DNA of 64,000 nt from the NCBI GenBank assembly GCA_036264135.1, contig DATARN010000171.1:1-64000 (forward strand), given 5' to 3'. The position numbers and the translations under genes are program-made. Shown here piece by piece: positions 60,611 to 64,000 of the stretch. The first letter of the stretch is position 1. Every line of letters starts with the position of its first letter. The DNA comes from DATARN01 sp036264135 (GTDB lineage: Bacteria > Actinomycetota > Acidimicrobiia > Acidimicrobiales > Palsa-688). The notes under the pieces were generated by a model that saw only the letters and a list, made by a program, of their open reading frames with translations, was not told the DNA's origin and ran no database searches.

Positions 60611-60862
60611 CTAACGGGACGCCGCGGTGTGCGCGCCGAAACCGACCCGCCGTTCCTCCGACGGGCTACCGATCTCGACGTAGGCCAACTTGGCGGCGGG
60701 GACGCCGACCCGCCGGCCCTTGCGATCGGTCAGCCACAAGACGCCGAGGTCGCCGCTGAGGGCGTCTTCCACCGACTTGACGATCGCCTTCGGGTCGGCG
60801 TCGTCACCGAGATCCACCTCAATCTCCTTCGGCGACTGGGTGACACCGATACGAACCTCCAC
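60611..60862 (-). CDS. DUF3107 family protein
   Basis: The 83-residue protein starts MEVRIGVTQSPKEIEVDLGDD and has KAIVKSVEDALSG and KGRRVGVPAAKLAYVEIGSP. It is the small actinobacterial family represented by Rv3208A (TB9.4). Its function is unknown. The start is 28 bases ahead of the ArsA pair, so it is the first gene of that operon. Confidence 0.88.
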   Translation of the reverse strand: MEVRIGVTQSPKEIEVDLGDDADPKAIVKSVEDALSGDLGVLWLTDRKGRRVGVPAAKLAYVEIGSPSEERRVGFGAHTAASR

Positions 60863-60966
60863 GGCAACGGTCCTCTCTGTCGGGAACGCCCCATCGTACG
60901 CCGCCCCCGTAGGAACCCGTCGTTCCGGTGACGCTGCTCCCCGCCTGATGACGCGGGGGGTCGGGT

Positions 60967-61371
60967 TCAGCGCACGGCGCGCCGGGCGGCGGTGGCGTCA
61001 AGGTAGTCCTGCATGTCGACGATCCGGCCGTCGCGCATCTTCAGGGCCTGGTAGCGAACGTTCGCCTCGCCGCCGAGCCGCCAGCGCAGCTCGACGACGA
61101 CGCCGCCACGGTCGACCGCGACCACGACGGCACGGGCGTCGGTGATCGGCACACCCGGCCGCAGCTCCGATCCGGGAAGGCGGCTGCGGAGGACTTCACG
61201 AGCCTCCTCGGGACCGTGTCAGCTGGGCGCCCGGCGCCACCAGAGGTGGCCCCGCTCGATGCCTCGCCACTCGAAACCCGGTGCCATCAGCCCCACCAGG
61301 GGCTCGACGTCACCGCCGGCGGCGGCGTCAAACGCCTCCTGCACCCGGTCGACGTCGGCCACGGGTTCCAT
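60967..61371 (-). pseudogene. NTF2/SnoaL-like gene interrupted by one in-frame TGA
   Basis: ATG at 61371 opens 50 codons (EPVADVDRVQEAFDAAAGGD, then FEWRGIERGHLWWRRAPS). TGA at 61219-61221 follows, and the same frame continues for 83 codons from HGPEEAREVLRSRL to a normal stop at 60967. The second part carries the strand block GGVVVELRWRLGG and KMRDGRIVDMQDYLD, typical of the C-terminal half of SnoaL-like domains. Both halves together give 133 sense codons, a complete domain. A Cys or Trp codon is expected at the TGA. A nonsense mutation or base error is most likely; recoding is possible but unsupported. Confidence 0.75.
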
Positions 61372-61720
61372 GATCGCGCCGAGCTGCCATCGTGTCATCG
61401 GCCGATAGCCGACATTTCCGTCGCACCTCATGGCTACGGTGGACACAGTGACGGGTGAAGGCGTGGTGAGCGAGCGGGCGCAGCGGTGGGCAGCGACGAT
61501 GTCCGGCCACAACGCCGGCGGGGCCGCGGTCCGCCGGGCCCATGGGGAGTTTCCGCGGGCCATCCAGTCGGCGGACCAACCCGGGACGGACCAACTGGCG
61601 GGGGCCCTATCCGGGCCGGCGCCCCTATCCGGGGCGCCGGACCCACCCGGGGGGGCGGCCCGGATAGGGGCAGCGGACCGGCTGGGGGCGGTCGGGCCGT
61701 TCGGGCGGGAGGAGCGGGAA
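61372..61720. other. repeat-rich stretch upstream of the dNTPase gene
   Basis: An open frame runs on through this part from 61430, but its product is low complexity (Ala/Gly/Pro/Asp) and does not resemble the enzyme family, so I treat it as non-coding or a poorly conserved extension. It holds GCCCCTATCCGGG at 61621-61633 and its exact reverse complement at 61659-61671, a direct near-copy at 61603-61617, and two GGACCAAC copies near 61574-61593. The 13-base arms could form a strong hairpin. Confidence 0.6.
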
Positions 61721-62707
61721 GTGGCCGAGGACGCCTCGCTGGCGCCGGGCGCCACCCGAGGGGTCGGCGCCGGCGACCGGCCGCGCCCGGAGGAACCCGA
61801 TCCGCTGCGGACCTGCTTCGAGCGCGACCGCGATCGGATCCTGCACAGCGCTCCCTTCCGGCGGCTGGCCGGCAAGACGCAAGTGTTCATCTTTCCCGAC
61901 GACCACCAGCGGACCCGTCTGACCCACGCCCTCGAAGTCGCCCAGGTAGCGACGGCGGTGGCCAGGGCCTGCCGGCTCAACGTCGCCCTGACCGAGGCCA
62001 TCGCGCTGGGGCACGACTGCGGGCACGGGCCGGGGGGTCACGCCAGCGAAGATGCACTAACGCCGTACCTGCCGGAGGGCTTCGACCACGCCGTCTGGGG
62101 CGCCGACGTGGTCCTGCAGTCGTCGAACCTATGCCGGGAGACGAGCGACGGAATCCGCAACCACTCCTGGAACCGGCCCGCCCCCGCCACTCCGGAGGGC
62201 GAGGTGGTGAGCTGGGCCGACCGCATCGCCTACGTGTGCCACGACTTCGAGGACGCGGTCGAGGCGGGGATCGTGACCGACGAGATGCTCCCGGCGTCGG
62301 TCAGCGCCCGCTGCGGCCGGAGCCGCAGCCGGCAGCTGGGAGCGTTCATGGCCGGGCTGGTTTCGGGCACGCTGTCAACCGGTTCCGTCGCCATGACCGA
62401 GCCCTTCGCCGAGGCGCTGGCCGACTTCCGGGCGTGCAACTACGAACGTATCTACCTGCGCCCGTCGTCGGTCACCCAGGGTTCGGCCGTCGTCTCGCTG
62501 CTGCGAGCGCTGGTCGAGCACTTCGCCGACCGGCCCAACCTGCTGCCGGCGGTCGGCTTCCCCGGCATCGAGGCCGGGTCCGACGCCGCCGTCCGGGCCG
62601 CCATCACCTATGTCGCCGGCATGACGGACCGCTTCGCCTGCCAGACCGCCGTGTCCCAGCTCGGCTGGGACACCTCCCGGCTGCCCCGCTCCGGCCGGGG
62701 GATGTAA
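61721..62707 (+). CDS. dGTPase-like dNTP triphosphohydrolase (HD domain)
   Basis: GTG at 61721 has GGAGGAG 6 bases upstream and begins at the expected AEDASLAPGATR; this gives 328 residues. DPLRTCFERDRDRILHSAPFRRLAGKTQVF is the family N-terminus. HD metal residues are H69 in RTRLTHALEVAQ and H98-D99 in ALGHDCGHGPGGH, with the last Asp in SWADRIAYVCHDFEDA. The enzyme splits dNTPs to nucleoside and triphosphate. Most homologues have HDLGHPPFGH where this has HDCGHGPGGH. Confidence 0.9.
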   Translation: MAEDASLAPGATRGVGAGDRPRPEEPDPLRTCFERDRDRILHSAPFRRLAGKTQVFIFPDDHQRTRLTHALEVAQVATAVARACRLNVALTEAIALGHDCGHGPGGHASEDALTPYLPEGFDHAVWGADVVLQSSNLCRETSDGIRNHSWNRPAPATPEGEVVSWADRIAYVCHDFEDAVEAGIVTDEMLPASVSARCGRSRSRQLGAFMAGLVSGTLSTGSVAMTEPFAEALADFRACNYERIYLRPSSVTQGSAVVSLLRALVEHFADRPNLLPAVGFPGIEAGSDAAVRAAITYVAGMTDRFACQTAVSQLGWDTSRLPRSGRGM

Positions 62708-62723
62708 CGCCGGCCGCCGGCCA

Positions 62724-62775
62724 AAGGCCGGCGTGCTGGTGGCCGGCCGAAGGCCGGCGTGCTGGTGGCCGGCGT
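62724..62775. repeat. 26 bp direct repeat, two copies
   Basis: AAGGCCGGCGTGCTGGTGGC plus GGCCG is present at 62724-62749 and again at 62750-62775, differing at the end, with a partial third copy of GGCCGGCGTG just after. A reverse-oriented version of the same core occurs at 62945-62975 as CCGGCCACGCCGGCCACGCC. These GC-rich pieces flank the hairpin at 62791-62877. Confidence 0.8.
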
Positions 62776-62790
62776 GCCGGCCAGGGAACG

Positions 62791-62877
62791 GGATCTGTGA
62801 GCCGTCATGGTTCTCAGCACCAAAACTGACCATATGTGGCAACAGCGGTGCCGAGAACGCCAATCGCTCACAGATTC
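62791..62877. repeat. 87 bp imperfect palindrome, two nested stems
   Basis: Outer arms GGATCTGTGAGC (62791-62802) and GCTCACAGATTC (62866-62877) pair over 12 bases with one wobble. After a symmetric 7 by 7 internal loop, GTTCTCAGCACC (62810-62821) pairs with GGTGCCGAGAAC (62847-62858) with one mismatch. The apex holds CTG/CAG and CCA/TGG. GC content is clearly lower than around it. It lies between convergent genes (dNTPase and cytochrome b561). It has no T-tract. A MITE-like or REP-like mobile remnant, or a bidirectional transcription stop, would fit. Confidence 0.75.
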
Positions 62878-62975
62878 GTGTCCGCGGCGTCGTGGGAGCG
62901 CCGGCCCCGCCAGCCTCGCCGAGCGGACACCGGCTCTGCATGCGCCGGCCACGCCGGCCACGCCGGCGCCGGCGG

Positions 62976-63719
62976 TCAGTCGGGCTTCGGAGTGGCCGTC
63001 TCCTCGGCCAGCCAGCGGGGGGCTCGCTGCTTGGCCCACTTCCTGCTGATCGGGCCCCGCAGCATCGAGTCGAGGGACTCGCGGTCGGAGAAGGCGAAGA
63101 GCATGTGGCCGGTGATGGTGAAGAACAGGGCAATGGCGATCCAGTCGTGCACGAAGGTGGCGCCGGTTCGCCACGACAGGGGCCACGGCTTGTACCAGTG
63201 CATGATCGATCCGGTGGCCAGCATTACCAGGATGGCCCCGCCGGTGAAGGCGGCGTTGAGCTTCTGGCCGGCGTTGAACTTGCCCTGCTTCAGACCGGTC
63301 ACCCGTTCGGGACGCCAGCCTCGCCGGCGGAACCAGACCCGGTCCTCGGGGATCCACCGGTTGAGCCGGCGCAGGTCGGCCCGTAGCCGCCGGCCCCAGG
63401 TCCGGCCGGCGATGCCGACGAGGAGCGGGAAGGGCAGCAGGAGGCCGGCGTACACGTGGATCGTCACCACCAACTGCCGCCGGCCGACCGCCGCCGACAG
63501 GGGCGGCAGGTACAAGATGCCGGCGGTGACGAGCATCACGCCGAAGAGGACGGCGTTGACCCAGTGGACGATGCGTTCGGCCTTGTCGAAGCGCAGCAGC
63601 CACCGGCCGGCGCCGCCGCCGCCGCCGCTGTCGCCGTCGTTGTCGCTGCCGGGGTCAGCGAAACGGGAGCGGGACGGCGCCGGGACGGGGTCAGGCCGTG
63701 GGAGCGTCGCTTCGGCCAT
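62976..63719 (-). CDS. cytochrome b561-like membrane protein
   Basis: The 247-residue protein has an N-terminal Pro/Ser/Asp/Gly-rich tail (about 1-40) and four membrane helices (about 48-68, 82-104, 150-170, 185-208). Histidines for two b hemes are in AERIVHWVNAVLF, VVTIHVYAGL, IMHWYKPWPL and FVHDWIAIALFFTITGHMLFAF. It is of the FdnI/b561 type that takes electrons from or to a molybdoenzyme. It overlaps the molybdopterin gene by 29 bases and probably serves as its membrane partner. Confidence 0.88.
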   Translation of the reverse strand: MAEATLPRPDPVPAPSRSRFADPGSDNDGDSGGGGGAGRWLLRFDKAERIVHWVNAVLFGVMLVTAGILYLPPLSAAVGRRQLVVTIHVYAGLLLPFPLLVGIAGRTWGRRLRADLRRLNRWIPEDRVWFRRRGWRPERVTGLKQGKFNAGQKLNAAFTGGAILVMLATGSIMHWYKPWPLSWRTGATFVHDWIAIALFFTITGHMLFAFSDRESLDSMLRGPISRKWAKQRAPRWLAEETATPKPD

Positions 63720-64000
63720 TGCTCTTCCCCACCCAACCGTCGACGTCGTAACCCAGGTTCTCCCAGTAGCCGGGGACCACCTTGTTGACGACCGTGATCC
63801 GGGAGAGCCATTTGCAGGACTTGTAGCCGTACATCGGGGCCACGTACATGCGGACCGGCCCGCCGTGCTGGCGGGTCACGGGGGCGCCCAGCATCTCGTA
63901 GGCCACCAGGACATCTGGTCGCCGGGCCTGGCTGATGGTCAGGCTCTCGGTGTACGCACCGTCGAAGGAGTCGAAGGTCAAGGCGTTGCCGCCCGCCAGC
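63691..64000 (-). CDS. molybdopterin-dependent oxidoreductase (sulfite-oxidase family), N-terminus outside the window
   Basis: Only the last 102 codons are in view; the frame is open to the right edge. Family marks are ISQARRPDVLVAYEMLGAP, RQHGGPVRMYVAPMYGYKSCKWLSRI and VPGYWENLGYDVDGWVGKS, which correspond to the substrate- and cofactor-binding part of the MsrP/YedY and sulfite oxidase catalytic domain. The stop overlaps the cytochrome gene. Together they look like a two-component periplasmic redox enzyme with membrane quinol or quinone exchange. The substrate cannot be named from this fragment. Confidence 0.85.
   Translation of the reverse strand, partial: LAGGNALTFDSFDGAYTESLTISQARRPDVLVAYEMLGAPVTRQHGGPVRMYVAPMYGYKSCKWLSRITVVNKVVPGYWENLGYDVDGWVGKSNGRSDAPTA

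Noticed and set aside
61186..61221. selenocysteine insertion at the TGA of the NTF2-like gene
   Set aside because: The 5-base stem after the TGA lacks the bulged U and GU-rich apical loop expected of a bacterial SECIS, so recoding is left only as a possibility.
61430..61720. 97-residue N-terminal extension of the dNTPase
   Set aside because: It is low complexity, repeat-derived and unlike the family, and a strong Shine-Dalgarno site stands before the GTG at 61721.

Overview
The window is high-GC DNA from an actinobacterium (Actinomycetota). Lineage evidence is a WhiB protein with the full cysteine set, a PdtaS-type kinase, DUF3090, DUF3107 and SCO1664-family proteins, a paired ArsA ATPase locus, an F420-type FrhB protein, and the gene order argS-lysA-hom-thrC-rho-rpmE-prfA-prmC-sua5-glyA-wecA-atp, which matches the arrangement known from mycobacteria. 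It is not a mycobacterium: AtpH is short and unfused, and thrB is missing from its usual place. A soil Acidimicrobiia-like organism is a reasonable guess but not proven.

Layout. 1-916 (minus) is a secreted beta-propeller-like protein that runs off the left edge. 919-1858 has no gene and holds several minisatellite arrays and an inverted repeat. 1859-23011 (minus) is one long housekeeping block: F1Fo ATP synthase (atpC to atpB plus two small membrane accessory genes), wecA-like, glyA, tsaC/sua5, prmC, prfA, an unknown protein, rpmE, rho, thrC, hom, lysA, argS. A response regulator and tRNA-Arg(CCG) follow. 23677-32401 (plus) carries a CAP-domain secreted protein, a second secreted propeller-like protein, a flavoprotein disulfide reductase, an LmeA/DUF2993 lipoprotein-like protein, a GAF/PAS/SpoIIE phosphatase and an unusual Nramp transporter.

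32398-43383 is the most interesting region: a tightly overlapping set with heptose-synthesis genes (GmhA, bifunctional HldE, and GmhB fused to a GT2 glycosyltransferase), two GT9 heptosyltransferase-like proteins, two GT4 glycosyltransferases, a stand-alone GT2, a NodU/CmcH carbamoyltransferase and an SDR. It looks like a pathway for a carbamoylated, heptose-containing cell-surface glycan in a bacterium that should have no LPS.

43443-53328 holds PncC, a CBS protein, an Fpg/Nei-family protein with an altered zinc finger, an FrhB-like protein, an RR-PAS-GGDEF protein, a type-5 uracil-DNA glycosylase, the actinobacterial phosphatase/DUF3090/SCO1664 trio, a degenerate FAD oxidase and EtfBA. 53496-60862 holds an RsbW-like anti-sigma factor with its sigma factor, a lipid kinase, a GDPD, a WhiB1-like protein, PdtaS, two ArsA ATPases and DUF3107. 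60967-64000 holds a broken NTF2-like gene with an in-frame TGA, a dNTP triphosphohydrolase, a structured repeat region, a cytochrome b561-like protein and the end of a molybdopterin oxidoreductase cut by the right edge. No CRISPR array, insertion sequence or rRNA was seen. Many other long open frames exist only because of the high GC.
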